Shown here in pieces: positions 13,626 to 21,156 of a DNA stretch of 27,830 nt. This DNA is from a virus: positions 1 through 27,830 of the IMG/VR virus record IMGVR_UViG_3300010883_000316, one strand, 5' to 3'. The notes under the pieces are model-generated. The model did not search any database. It saw nothing but the letters and a program-made list of their open reading frames with translations, and had not been told where the DNA came from. How positions within the stretch are numbered: position 1 is the first letter of the stretch; each line of letters starts with the position of its first letter. Made by a program: the position numbers and the translations under genes.

Positions 13626-15095
13626 TTACGACGAGGAGTCGAAGATGAATCCACGAGCGTAGAAGTTCTCGTTCACGACCTTTTGGGCCGTTCGACTCAT
13701 CATTCCCTTGCGGGTGATGAAGTCGTCAAGGGTGATCGAAGGCGTCGAGATGAGGCCCTGATACACCGCGTGAACGTATCCGGTGTCGAGGAAGTTTCCG
13801 CCCTTGTGTCCCATGAGGAACTCGTTGGACGGATAGGACGGGTCTTTGTAGACGTCCCAGTCACCCAGACGACCGATCTTGCGGATGCCGGACACACTTG
13901 TGCTTTGCGGCACCTTGACGAAGTGGGGAGCGAGCGTTTCGACGATGTTCGCCACTTCGACGGACACGATCAGCCACGTTCCCTCAATCCGCTGCGTCTG
14001 TTGGAAGATGGTGTTCGACAATTCGACGAACGTATCAACCAAGATTTCCTTGTGATCCTTGTAGCTGACGCCAGTCGGCGGAGCCACGTCGAAGGTCACA
14101 GGGTTGGAAGCGTTGAAGGCGATCGCCCGCAAGTGGCGGATGATCTTCTGGTTGATTTCCTGCGCGATCCGGTTGCTCATCAAGGTGACGAACTCCGTCT
14201 CAGCGACCATTCCGTGTGTCGCCAGCAGGTCTTGCTCTGCTTCCATCGACCAACGCGCCCGGAACTTGTTCGGGCGAGCGATGACGGGAGCGGAGACCAA
14301 CTGAATCTCGATTTCAGGAATCGAGTCGTTGGCTTCCATGTTGTACTCGTAAGTACCCGTTACGGCCAAACCATTCGCGGGGTTTGCGGCGAACGTCACG
14401 TCGTACGCGCCTGTCGCGTAGTTGATCGTGTTGTTACCACCACCGTTGATATCACCGATCAGGTTCCCGGCACCGTCGTCGGTCGCAACCTGCGAACCGT
14501 CAGTGATGCTGAGCGTACCCGGACGAAGCGGAGAGTACGAAGCGGTTCCGGTGAACTGGGCTGTCGCACCAGTACCTGTACCGAGCGCTTCGTTTTCGAC
14601 GATCTCGTCGGTGTAATGGAACGACTGTTCGGGGCCGAGCTTCGAGTCGAACAGTTTGTCGCCTTTTTGGATGGACCCCTTGGTCACACCCGCGATGGCG
14701 TCGTAGTAGAAGATCAGCCCGGAAGGTCCGGGAAGGGGCTGGACGGAGACCAAGTCGGCGGCGACGAGGTTCGCGTACACCATCCGAATGATCGGAAAGA
14801 CGTACTTCTCGTAGTTGCCAACGGCCAAGGTTCGAGTCGTCTCATCCATACGACTGAACTGTTTGTAGGTCTGCTCCAGCAAGTGGCCGACGAGCGCCCG
14901 ACGATACGGGTTCTCGATGCCAGCGGTGAAGTTGACCGATTCGTGCTTTTCCCAGCCGCGAATTCGCTCGCCGGGGAAGTTCGACCATCGCTCCGCAAGC
15001 TGCATCCCCTGATTGTGAAGATTACCATAATCTTCAGTCATCAGTGAGGGGTCAGCTTGCATCGCAGCGGGGGTGAATTGACCACCGATACTCAT
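13626..15095 (-). CDS. major capsid protein (T4 gp23-like, HK97 fold)
   Basis: This 489-residue protein forms the head shell. Family signs are the motif VSVQPLPGPSGLIFYYD at about residues 116-132, RWSMEAEQDLLATHG at 281-295, and the C-terminal region with GDWDVYKDPSYPSNEFLMGHKG. All are close to T4 gp23-like capsid proteins. Residues of about 172-254 look like an inserted beta domain (SPLRPGTLSITDGSQVA, then NYATGAYDVTFAANP). The N-terminus lacks the long T4 propeptide, but LAE at 33-35 is a candidate cleavage site for the prohead protease encoded just upstream. GAGAGGACGCATT precedes the ATG. A strong terminator follows the gene. Confidence 0.93.
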   Translation of the reverse strand: MSIGGQFTPAAMQADPSLMTEDYGNLHNQGMQLAERWSNFPGERIRGWEKHESVNFTAGIENPYRRALVGHLLEQTYKQFSRMDETTRTLAVGNYEKYVFPIIRMVYANLVAADLVSVQPLPGPSGLIFYYDAIAGVTKGSIQKGDKLFDSKLGPEQSFHYTDEIVENEALGTGTGATAQFTGTASYSPLRPGTLSITDGSQVATDDGAGNLIGDINGGGNNTINYATGAYDVTFAANPANGLAVTGTYEYNMEANDSIPEIEIQLVSAPVIARPNKFRARWSMEAEQDLLATHGMVAETEFVTLMSNRIAQEINQKIIRHLRAIAFNASNPVTFDVAPPTGVSYKDHKEILVDTFVELSNTIFQQTQRIEGTWLIVSVEVANIVETLAPHFVKVPQSTSVSGIRKIGRLGDWDVYKDPSYPSNEFLMGHKGGNFLDTGYVHAVYQGLISTPSITLDDFITRKGMMSRTAQKVVNENFYARGFIFDSSS

Positions 15096-15161
15096 AATGC
15101 GTCCTCTCTCATTCGGGTTCAGGTTTGTTTGTCGTCAGTCTCTCAGCCAAATTCGACTTGA

Positions 15162-16136
15162 TCAGCCGTATGTCGGCATGACGTTGCCATGAACGAGCAT
15201 TTCCATCAAGTCGTTCTGCTGCGGCGGAGAAGGCTGCGTCACAACGCCTGTCGCCGGGCTGGTCCCGTTCCCACGGACACTCTCTGTGAGAGCCTTGTGA
15301 GTAACCGGGGGCAGGTCGGTTCGGTTGTTCGACGTTCCTTCAACCAGCGGTTGGATCGTGCCTTCAACGAGGGTCTTCAGCGACCCCATGTCTTGGCATT
15401 CTCGCAAACGGCCTTCGACAGCTTTCAGGGACGGATTGTCCGTGATCAGCTTTTCGACAACCGTTCCAACTTTCTCGCCACGGTAGCGAGAGATTGTGGC
15501 TTCCAGCAGAGAACGGCTGACTGCCGCTGTCTGCGTTGATTCTTCGAGCCTCGTCCCCATCTCGGTCAGACGATTCTCGTAAACTCTCGCGTCTCGGTTT
15601 GCACGAGCGACGACCGCTTCGCCAAGTTCGACGGCGACACGGTACTTCTCGACCGGCACTTGCCCTTCGATCTGCCGAGAGAGTTCGGCATTCCGCGCGG
15701 CGAGAGCTTCGATAATGTCGACGCCGGTCAGCCCGGAGAGAGATTCGACACCAAGCAGACCGGCGAGACGTTCTTCTTTCTCTTCGCCGTCACCGTCGTT
15801 GTCAGCACCACCGGGAGCTTTATCGGGGAAGGGGTTCACGCCCTTTTTGGGCTTTCCGCCACCTTCACCGTCGTCATCGCCTTCGCTGACCGTTCGCTGG
15901 ACTTCCCGGCGAAGGGTCGTGGCGTGTTCGCCCAGTTTGGCACGAAGTGCAGTAGCCTCATGCACCATGTCATCCGGGAAGGAACTGCCCATCCCAGACA
16001 ACGTCGTGACGACGGCCTGTTGATGCTCCATCAAACCCGCGAGGTTTGTGTCGCCGCTATCAAGGTAGGCTTCGGATGCAGCCAACACTTGTTTTGCGGT
16101 CAGAAGCGTTTCAGTCGATTCGCGAAGCTGTGTCAT
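15162..16136 (-). CDS. scaffold protein from an in-frame internal start
   Basis: Within the protease-scaffold gene, an in-frame ATG at 16136 (MTQLRESTETLL) is preceded by AAGGTGGAG with an 8-base gap. It falls exactly where the protease domain ends and the helical scaffold-like region begins. Its product would be 324 residues. This copies the known arrangement of lambda C/Nu3, where a nested start makes free scaffold in excess over protease. The site is visible in the sequence; its use is inferred. Confidence 0.5.
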   Translation of the reverse strand: MTQLRESTETLLTAKQVLAASEAYLDSGDTNLAGLMEHQQAVVTTLSGMGSSFPDDMVHEATALRAKLGEHATTLRREVQRTVSEGDDDGEGGGKPKKGVNPFPDKAPGGADNDGDGEEKEERLAGLLGVESLSGLTGVDIIEALAARNAELSRQIEGQVPVEKYRVAVELGEAVVARANRDARVYENRLTEMGTRLEESTQTAAVSRSLLEATISRYRGEKVGTVVEKLITDNPSLKAVEGRLRECQDMGSLKTLVEGTIQPLVEGTSNNRTDLPPVTHKALTESVRGNGTSPATGVVTQPSPPQQNDLMEMLVHGNVMPTYG

Positions 16137-16937
16137 GTTTGGTTCTCCACCTTGCGGTACACTAGGATTGACGAAAGTGGGTGTGAAATTCACTGTCTCC
16201 GACACCGGATGGGTCTTCTTTTCGGTGCGTGATTCGCCAACCTTTGAAGGTCGTGCAGTGGCGACAGAGGGTTGGGCAACAAAGTCCCAAGTGTCTAGTG
16301 CGAAGTCACTTGCTTCGACAACATCAACACCATCCACGTTGCGGGTACTCCCCGCTCCTCGCGAACTTACACCGGGGACGGCCCCCGCTTTGTAAAGTTC
16401 CTCGATAATCTTGCCGTTCGGTGTACGGAAGAGAAGATGTTGTGCGAAGACTACACCCTCTGCCCGCCACACTTTTTCGACAAGGTGACTGACTCGCGGC
16501 AGTTTTGTGTTCCCCTCAGTCGGATGTTCCAACTCACCGAGAACCTGCCTGTTGCTCAATCGCTCTGAGAAGTCTGAAGACTCACCGAGAACACGATCCC
16601 ACAACTCAGTCGGATACATCCGACCGTTTCCGTTCTTTTCATTTTCAACTTGTGCCGGGCCAGAGACCCGCATCCGTTTGTGGTTGTTGGCTTCCCGGAG
16701 TTCGTGTGCGAATCCATCCTTGAACTCGATAAGGGTCGCCTTGACATACTCCTCAGTCAGAGTCTCGTTATTCAGCAAAGCCTCCGTCATCTTTGCGAAA
16801 CGGTCTTCCGACTTGGCGATGTACGATTCGATCAGGTCTTCCCCGAAAGGCTGGGGCTTGACCATCTCCACGGTCCATGCGGACGGGGGGGACATGATTG
16901 GAGAGGCGTGTTCAACCAGTAGGATGCGTTGTGTCAT
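15162..16937 (-). CDS. prohead protease fused to a scaffold-like domain
   Basis: This 591-residue protein combines two head assembly functions. The N-terminal half matches T4 gp21-type (S80/U9) prohead proteases: NGNGRMYP near residues 102-109, GELEHP with catalytic-type H138, GVSSRGAGS with S191/S192, and DTWDFVAQPS near 215-224. The C-terminal part from about 268 is helical and charged, with an acidic Gly/Asp-rich stretch at 352-387, a coiled-coil-like segment at 405-475 and a proline/glutamine-rich end, as expected of a scaffold core protein. The start overlaps the preceding stop by 4 bases. An internal start at 16136 could make the scaffold alone. The capsid gene follows. Confidence 0.88.
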   Translation of the reverse strand: MTQRILLVEHASPIMSPPSAWTVEMVKPQPFGEDLIESYIAKSEDRFAKMTEALLNNETLTEEYVKATLIEFKDGFAHELREANNHKRMRVSGPAQVENEKNGNGRMYPTELWDRVLGESSDFSERLSNRQVLGELEHPTEGNTKLPRVSHLVEKVWRAEGVVFAQHLLFRTPNGKIIEELYKAGAVPGVSSRGAGSTRNVDGVDVVEASDFALDTWDFVAQPSVATARPSKVGESRTEKKTHPVSETVNFTPTFVNPSVPQGGEPNMTQLRESTETLLTAKQVLAASEAYLDSGDTNLAGLMEHQQAVVTTLSGMGSSFPDDMVHEATALRAKLGEHATTLRREVQRTVSEGDDDGEGGGKPKKGVNPFPDKAPGGADNDGDGEEKEERLAGLLGVESLSGLTGVDIIEALAARNAELSRQIEGQVPVEKYRVAVELGEAVVARANRDARVYENRLTEMGTRLEESTQTAAVSRSLLEATISRYRGEKVGTVVEKLITDNPSLKAVEGRLRECQDMGSLKTLVEGTIQPLVEGTSNNRTDLPPVTHKALTESVRGNGTSPATGVVTQPSPPQQNDLMEMLVHGNVMPTYG

Positions 16938-17266
16938 TTGACCCTTCCCGATTCAATAATCCACCCCAAATCCTCCAGCGGTCGAGCGCCTACCACTTCG
17001 GGATACTGTGGCGGCTCAAGAGTTTCAGTCCTGAACTGGTTACCGTCGTTGTAAAATTTGATGGCGTAAAAGTTCCAAAGTTGATCCAACGCTTTTTCCC
17101 TGCGTAACTCTGGGAAGCCGAGTTGAAGCAGATACAGCTTCGTTTCTGCCAACGTGCAATCGAATGTGTCGCCCGTTGGAATCGTGATCTCAATGTCGTC
17201 GCAGCCAATTTCTTTTCGCAGTTCGACCCATACGAACGTCCTGTCTATCGTCGGCGCGAACTTCAT
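16934..17266 (-). CDS. small virion-cluster protein of unknown function
   Basis: This 110-residue protein begins MKFAPTIDRTFVWVELRKE and has a helical middle (ETKLYLLQLGFPELRREKALDQLWNF) followed by a proline-containing C-terminus. It is linked on both sides by 4-base ATGA overlaps, to the 72-residue gene before it and to the prohead protease after it. Such strong coupling suggests a head assembly or head-proximal role. No family was recognised. Confidence 0.7.
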   Translation of the reverse strand: MKFAPTIDRTFVWVELRKEIGCDDIEITIPTGDTFDCTLAETKLYLLQLGFPELRREKALDQLWNFYAIKFYNDGNQFRTETLEPPQYPEVVGARPLEDLGWIIESGRVK

Positions 17267-17481
17267 GCCTGACCCTCTGACAAGTCTTTTCGCGAGCCAC
17301 CAAACACAGCAACTTGTATCGCGTCTTCTGTCGCGTTAGGAAACAAAGTCTGAAGTCTTTTGACGACGGACTTCCTCTCCGCTTCGTCGAAGCCAAACCC
17401 TTCCAAGGGATTTGGAATCATCGGCACCATCCCGGAGACGGTGGCTTCCATGATTCGATTTGCTTCGACGGTTTCCGGCAT
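17263..17481 (-). CDS. small protein (72 residues), unknown function
   Basis: This protein begins MPETVEANRIMEATVSGMVP and has a short helical segment FDEAERKSVVKRLQTLFPNAT. It shares a 4-base ATGA overlap with the next gene. AGAGGATCGGACCAGAGT precedes its ATG. It lies 16 bases after the end of a reading frame that may extend the gene before it. The function is unknown. Confidence 0.6.
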   Translation of the reverse strand: MPETVEANRIMEATVSGMVPMIPNPLEGFGFDEAERKSVVKRLQTLFPNATEDAIQVAVFGGSRKDLSEGQA

Positions 17482-17497
17482 ACTCTGGTCCGATCCT

Positions 17498-17680
17498 CTA
17501 AGCCTGCGTGACTGCCGGAGCCGTTCTTGAGGCGACCCCGGCAGTTAGCGTGAAGGCTCTGTCGGTAGCGTCCTCACCCTTAGCGGATGAAGTTGCTACT
17601 TTGATCGAAGATTTCGATGCGACCTTCACTGTCACCAGTCGAACTGAGGACGGCGATTCGCCAGTGTTCTTCGGTGCCAC
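17498..17680 (-). other. open frame overlapping the end of the upstream gene, possible +1 frameshift extension
   Basis: After the stop of the gene ending at 17580, the +1 frame continues open and reads KGEDATDRAFTLTAGVASRT, ending TQA at 17498, only 16 bases before the next ATG. This frame begins with a GTG at 17680 that has no ribosome binding site, so an independent gene is unlikely. Either the upstream protein is extended by a +1 shift (to about 146 residues), or one base was gained or lost, or the frame is open by chance. No standard slippery heptamer was seen. Confidence 0.35.
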
Positions 17681-17939
17681 GGATGGCAGCCTGCAACACC
17701 GCGTGGGACTTGGCCGGGATCGTCACGGTTCCCCGTGTGGTCCAAGCGAGTCCGTACCCGGCATCGACGGCGGAGCCATCGACTGTGATCACAACCGGCA
17801 CGTCGCCGTCGTTGTAAGCCAGTGACTTGAAAACTCGGACGCCAACGCCAAAGTTTCCGTGCGGCGCTCCGACTTTGCCCGACAACACAACCTTGTGCTG
17901 GGGAGTTGAGCCGAAGTGTACTTGTTCGGTCGTGAGCAT
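17580..17939 (-). CDS. small beta-rich virion-type protein
   Basis: This 119-residue protein begins MLTTEQVHFGSTPQHKVVLS and consists mostly of strands (VRVFKSLAYNDGDVPVVITVD, then VTIPAKSHAVLQAAI). It looks like a single beta-sandwich, possibly a head decoration or tail protein. GAGGAAGAAAAC precedes the ATG. The C-terminus may be longer if the +1 frame downstream is read. It shares a general strand pattern with the 121-residue protein at 18297, so the two could be related. No named family was recognised. Confidence 0.72.
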   Translation of the reverse strand: MLTTEQVHFGSTPQHKVVLSGKVGAPHGNFGVGVRVFKSLAYNDGDVPVVITVDGSAVDAGYGLAWTTRGTVTIPAKSHAVLQAAIRGTEEHWRIAVLSSTGDSEGRIEIFDQSSNFIR

Positions 17940-17949
17940 GTTTTCTTCC

Positions 17950-18294
17950 TCACATCAGGGTTTCAATGGCAGAGCCAACAGGTAAATCGTTTTCGACAAG
18001 GTCGTTGACGAGTCGGCTGATCAACAGGGCCTTCTCTCGCATTTCGAGTACAAACCAAATTTGTCCAGCCACGTCAGCCGAGCGATATGTTGAGTCCGAT
18101 GATTCTGCCAACAGCAGGTTTCTATCCGGCCTCTCGCTCTTGGACCCCTGTTTGTGGAGGCCCACGGCATTCAGTAACTTTCGAGCAACTTTGTCCCCAG
18201 CTTTCGTCTGTTCGGAGAGAACGGACTTAGCACGCGGGAGTCCAACCCTGTAAACGATACTTAGGAACGAATTTGCTCTTTCGTGCGAAATCAT
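17950..18294 (-). CDS. small helical protein of unknown function
   Basis: This 114-residue protein is mainly helical (ANSFLSIVYRVGLPRAKSVL, then WFVLEMREKALLISRLVNDL) with a basic middle. Its ATG follows the previous stop by two bases (TAGCCATG) without a clear ribosome binding site, so it is probably translated by coupling. It lies among small virion-type genes. The function is unknown. Confidence 0.65.
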   Translation of the reverse strand: MISHERANSFLSIVYRVGLPRAKSVLSEQTKAGDKVARKLLNAVGLHKQGSKSERPDRNLLLAESSDSTYRSADVAGQIWFVLEMREKALLISRLVNDLVENDLPVGSAIETLM

Positions 18295-18296
18295 GG

Positions 18297-18662
18297 CTAC
18301 ACAACCGTCAGAGATTCTGTCGCAAGATCAAACGACGGAACGGGTTGGTACGCTACGACTTCAATTCTCACACCGTCGTTGATCCTCGCCCCCAGATGGA
18401 AGGCGGTGAACGCTGCGATATCTGTGATGACGGCGGGAATCATCGAAGCGCGTGCAGGAATGTTGACGAGGGAGTCAGCACCGTACTGCCGGACAAATGG
18501 CCCGGCGATATCCTGACCACCCTTGATGTGGAGTACCGCGTCCTCGTCGCTGAGGTTTTCAGCAAACACGACGAAGGCAGGCTTTCCAAACTCAAAGCGT
18601 TGGGCCACTTGTGGGTTAGCAGCGAGTTGATCTCGCAAGATGTACTCGGTTCGTCGAATCAT
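18297..18662 (-). CDS. small beta-rich virion-type protein
   Basis: This 121-residue protein begins MIRRTEYILRDQLAANPQVA. It has a strand-rich core with FVVFAENLSDEDAVLHIKGG, VNIPARASMI and a final strand VRIEVVAYQPVP. It overlaps the end of the acidic protein gene by 4 bases (ATGA). Its shape suggests a small structural or decoration protein. The IPAR segment after a strand pair resembles IPAK in the protein at 17580. No family was recognised. Confidence 0.68.
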   Translation of the reverse strand: MIRRTEYILRDQLAANPQVAQRFEFGKPAFVVFAENLSDEDAVLHIKGGQDIAGPFVRQYGADSLVNIPARASMIPAVITDIAAFTAFHLGARINDGVRIEVVAYQPVPSFDLATESLTVV

Positions 18663-20296
18663 TTTGGCTCTTCTCCTAGCAGCGAGTTTACGCTGTCAAA
18701 TAGGATTCCCGGAGTCGATTGCTCTTCGTTTTCTTCTTCCTCTTCCTCTTCATCCTCGTCGTCGTCGTCGTCGTCGTCTTCCGGGTCTTCCTCGTCGTCG
18801 TCCGGCGGGAATTCATCGTCAGGCACTTCACCGTCGTCGTCTGGCGCTGGTCCGGGCAGTTCTCCGTCGCCCGGCTCTACACCATCACCCGGTTCTTTAC
18901 CCGCGCCCGGAAGGTCGCCCGGCTCGTTTGTGTCCGGCGGAATTTCTTCACCGTCTTCAGGTGGTTCTTCCTCGCCGTCTTCTGGCTCTTCCTCGCCATC
19001 TTCAGGCTCTTCGCCACCACCGGATTTTGCAAATGGATTCTCTCCGCCCTTGCCGTCTTCCGGTTCCTCGTCGTCGCCACCAGACTTCGCGAATGGATTT
19101 TCGCCACCACCATCGCCCGGTTCTTCACCACCACCTTGAGCAGCGGCTGGTTTTTCTTCGCCGGGTTCTGGGAAGCCTGTGATGCCTTGGTCTTGCTCGT
19201 CTTCCGGGGGCGTAACACTGCCGTCAGCGGCGATGTTTACTTCGTCGCCAGAGACAAGGAATACCCAAGGCAAGGCGTGTGGATTCGTTGTGTCAAACTG
19301 GGGGGTGCTGTCGACCTGCATCCCTTGTGGCGTAGTCGGATCGACACCCGGTTCCTCTTCCTCGTCCTCTTCCTCGTCGTCTTCGTCGTCGTCGTCTTCC
19401 TCATCGCCATCTTCTGGTTCTTCCTCGTCAGAGTCGTCCCCGTCTTCGGGTTCCTCTTCCGGCGGAAACTCTTCGCCGTCTTCTGGCTCTTCCTCGCCGG
19501 GGATTTCTTCTCCGGGGATAGGCTCTTCCTCGCCGGGGATTTCTTCGCCGTCTTCAGGCTCTTCGTCTCCGTCTTCCGGCGGAAACTCTTCGCCGTCTTC
19601 AGGCTCTTCGTCTCCGTCTTCCGGCTCTTCCTCGTCGGGGATTTCTTCGTCGTCTTCTGGCTCTTCCTCGTCGTCTTCCGGCGGAGGCGGCGATGCTTCT
19701 GCCCCCGGAGCCAGCGGACCCTGCACAATCTGCGTGCCGGGCATGATCTCTTTCAACGACTGCAACAACTGTGCGGCTTGCGTCACAGGCATCATCGGAG
19801 AGAAGAAAAGCAAAAACGCGGCAAGGTCTTGTTCGATATCACTCGCAACGAAAAAGTCGAGAGCGTCAACTGCGTTCACACGCAGGATGGCTGAGTCGTA
19901 AACGTCGTCAAGGGTTGGCCCATCCTCTGGCTGCAAGTCGATAGCCCCGGATGCAAGGTCCGCCAAGCGAGGGTCCGGCAGGCCAGCGTTGGGGTCTTCT
20001 GGCGGCGCTTCCTCTTTTTCCGGCTCTTCCTCGTCGTCATCCTTTTTCTTTTTCGCGAATGGTGGAGGGGCTTCCGAAAGAAGCTGGATGGCTTCGGACA
20101 GGTCCGTGTCACCATCCAAAATGCTTTCGAGCGTGACGCCCATTGCGGACTGCGCTCTCTGCATTCGGGTTTCAAGCGCACTCTTGATGCGAACTCCCAG
20201 AGGGGAGCGCATGAACGCAGAAGCCATCTTCACCCGCTCAACGCGGTTGAATCCAGCGGTAGGGCTTCGCAAAATTGGTCCAGCATGTGCAGGCAT
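18659..20296 (-). CDS. very acidic low-complexity protein (545 residues)
   Basis: The first 100 residues are partly helical and basic (MRSPLGVRIKSALETRMQRA), ending in PPPFAKKKKDDDEEE. A folded-looking region covers about 103-190, with a hydrophobic stretch AAFLLFFSPMMPVTQAAQLL. Residues 200-315 and 375-525 are mostly Glu, Asp, Pro and Gly with repeated EEPEDGEE/EIPGEEEP units, separated by a small island near 338-366 (LPWVFLVSGDEVNIAADG). NPFAKSGG occurs twice. GAGGGAATCT precedes the chosen ATG at 20296. The gene overlaps the next by 4 bases. Possible roles are an internal head/scaffold-type protein or a DNA-mimic, but no family was recognised. The coding strand is strongly purine-rich. Confidence 0.82.
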   Translation of the reverse strand: MPAHAGPILRSPTAGFNRVERVKMASAFMRSPLGVRIKSALETRMQRAQSAMGVTLESILDGDTDLSEAIQLLSEAPPPFAKKKKDDDEEEPEKEEAPPEDPNAGLPDPRLADLASGAIDLQPEDGPTLDDVYDSAILRVNAVDALDFFVASDIEQDLAAFLLFFSPMMPVTQAAQLLQSLKEIMPGTQIVQGPLAPGAEASPPPPEDDEEEPEDDEEIPDEEEPEDGDEEPEDGEEFPPEDGDEEPEDGEEIPGEEEPIPGEEIPGEEEPEDGEEFPPEEEPEDGDDSDEEEPEDGDEEDDDDEDDEEEDEEEEPGVDPTTPQGMQVDSTPQFDTTNPHALPWVFLVSGDEVNIAADGSVTPPEDEQDQGITGFPEPGEEKPAAAQGGGEEPGDGGGENPFAKSGGDDEEPEDGKGGENPFAKSGGGEEPEDGEEEPEDGEEEPPEDGEEIPPDTNEPGDLPGAGKEPGDGVEPGDGELPGPAPDDDGEVPDDEFPPDDDEEDPEDDDDDDDEDEEEEEEENEEQSTPGILFDSVNSLLGEEPK

Positions 20297-20385
20297 AGAT
20301 TCCCTCACCCCTTATGACGGTTTCAGCGGGGGAATTCACTTCGCGGGCTGGAAGGCAAATCCCTAAAACATTTGCTGCACTGTGG

Positions 20386-20712
20386 TTAAGCCGGTAGGAC
20401 TATCTTTTGAAGCTCACCCACGATCAGCGCCTGAACGGATGGGTTAGCCGCCTCTACCAAAAGCACGTCAGCAATTTCCTGCAACGCGATAGCGTATTCC
20501 TGCAAGGTGTCTTCCACGGCTTCGTTGTTGAAAACCTCGTCCACAATGAAGCACAAGGATTCGAGAGTATCCCCGGAGTCTTCGTCCACGGCTTCTGTGA
20601 GTCCCTGCAACTTCTCTCGGATTCCTCTCCAGCGGTCAGCAGCCTCAGCGACAGTCCAAAACCTAGCGCTTAGCTGGTCTTCGCTGACGAGTCCTCCGGT
20701 TAATCCGTCCAT
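20386..20712 (-). CDS. small acidic helical protein, unknown function
   Basis: The start is set at the ATG at 20712, giving 108 residues, because AGGAG lies 8 bases before it. A GTG three codons upstream overlaps that site and is unlikely. The protein is helical and acidic (DRWRGIREKLQGLTEAVDED, then VEDTLQEYAIALQEIADVLL), so it may form helical bundles. It starts 15 bases after the preceding gene. The function is unknown. Confidence 0.7.
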   Translation of the reverse strand: MDGLTGGLVSEDQLSARFWTVAEAADRWRGIREKLQGLTEAVDEDSGDTLESLCFIVDEVFNNEAVEDTLQEYAIALQEIADVLLVEAANPSVQALIVGELQKIVLPA

Positions 20713-20727
20713 CTTCGACACTCCTGA

Positions 20728-21156
20728 TCAGGTTCCCGAACTGGTGAAACCAAAAGAGTCAACGGGGTCTGTGATATCAATGACCGATGTATCATCCCCA
20801 TCCCCCGTTTCGAGGACTCTCGGATCGGCTGCAATCAGAGCTTCCATAACGTGGTCTGGTAGGTCTTCGATGAGCCGACTCAAATAAACCAACGGGACTT
20901 CCCCGGCGGCGAGAGCAAAATCCTCCGGGTTGTAGAAACCCTTGCACTGAGTCAGGATCGAATCGCGTTCCCCCGCCTCGTCAACCAGAACAATGAGGTT
21001 GTAGAGATTGGGGAAGATTGAGATTTCTCGGTTGACACCGAGATTCATGAAGTCCTCTTCCCGCCGATTGAACTCGTCAATGAGGGCGCTGGAAACGACG
21101 ACTTCAATTTCAATATCAGCTTGGATGCTGATCTGCGTGGGAAAGACTTCGGCCAC
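20728..21156 (-). CDS. small virion-cluster protein of unknown function
   Basis: This 142-residue acidic protein begins with GTG right after the previous TGA, with GGGAG 7 bases upstream. It has an N-terminal strand region (ISIQADIEIEVVVSSALIDE), a middle with ISIFPNLYNLIVLVDEAGER and a C-terminal acidic tail. Its mixed alpha/beta pattern resembles no family I can name. Confidence 0.7.
   Translation of the reverse strand: MAEVFPTQISIQADIEIEVVVSSALIDEFNRREEDFMNLGVNREISIFPNLYNLIVLVDEAGERDSILTQCKGFYNPEDFALAAGEVPLVYLSRLIEDLPDHVMEALIAADPRVLETGDGDDTSVIDITDPVDSFGFTSSGT

Noticed and set aside
13683-15047. 454-residue plus-strand frame opposite the major capsid gene
   Set aside because: It is an exact antisense shadow of a clear gp23-like gene, with Arg/Asp/Val-rich composition and no start signal.
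18273-19901. Long plus-strand frames rich in serine runs opposite the acidic protein
   Set aside because: They mirror the GAA/GAG/GAC codons of the minus-strand gene, consist of low-complexity Ser or Arg/Leu/Val/Phe runs, and lack ribosome binding sites.
20297-20385. GCAAAT/ATTTGC inverted repeat before the acidic protein gene
   Set aside because: Only six base pairs, AT-rich and without a T-run, so it is not distinguishable from chance.
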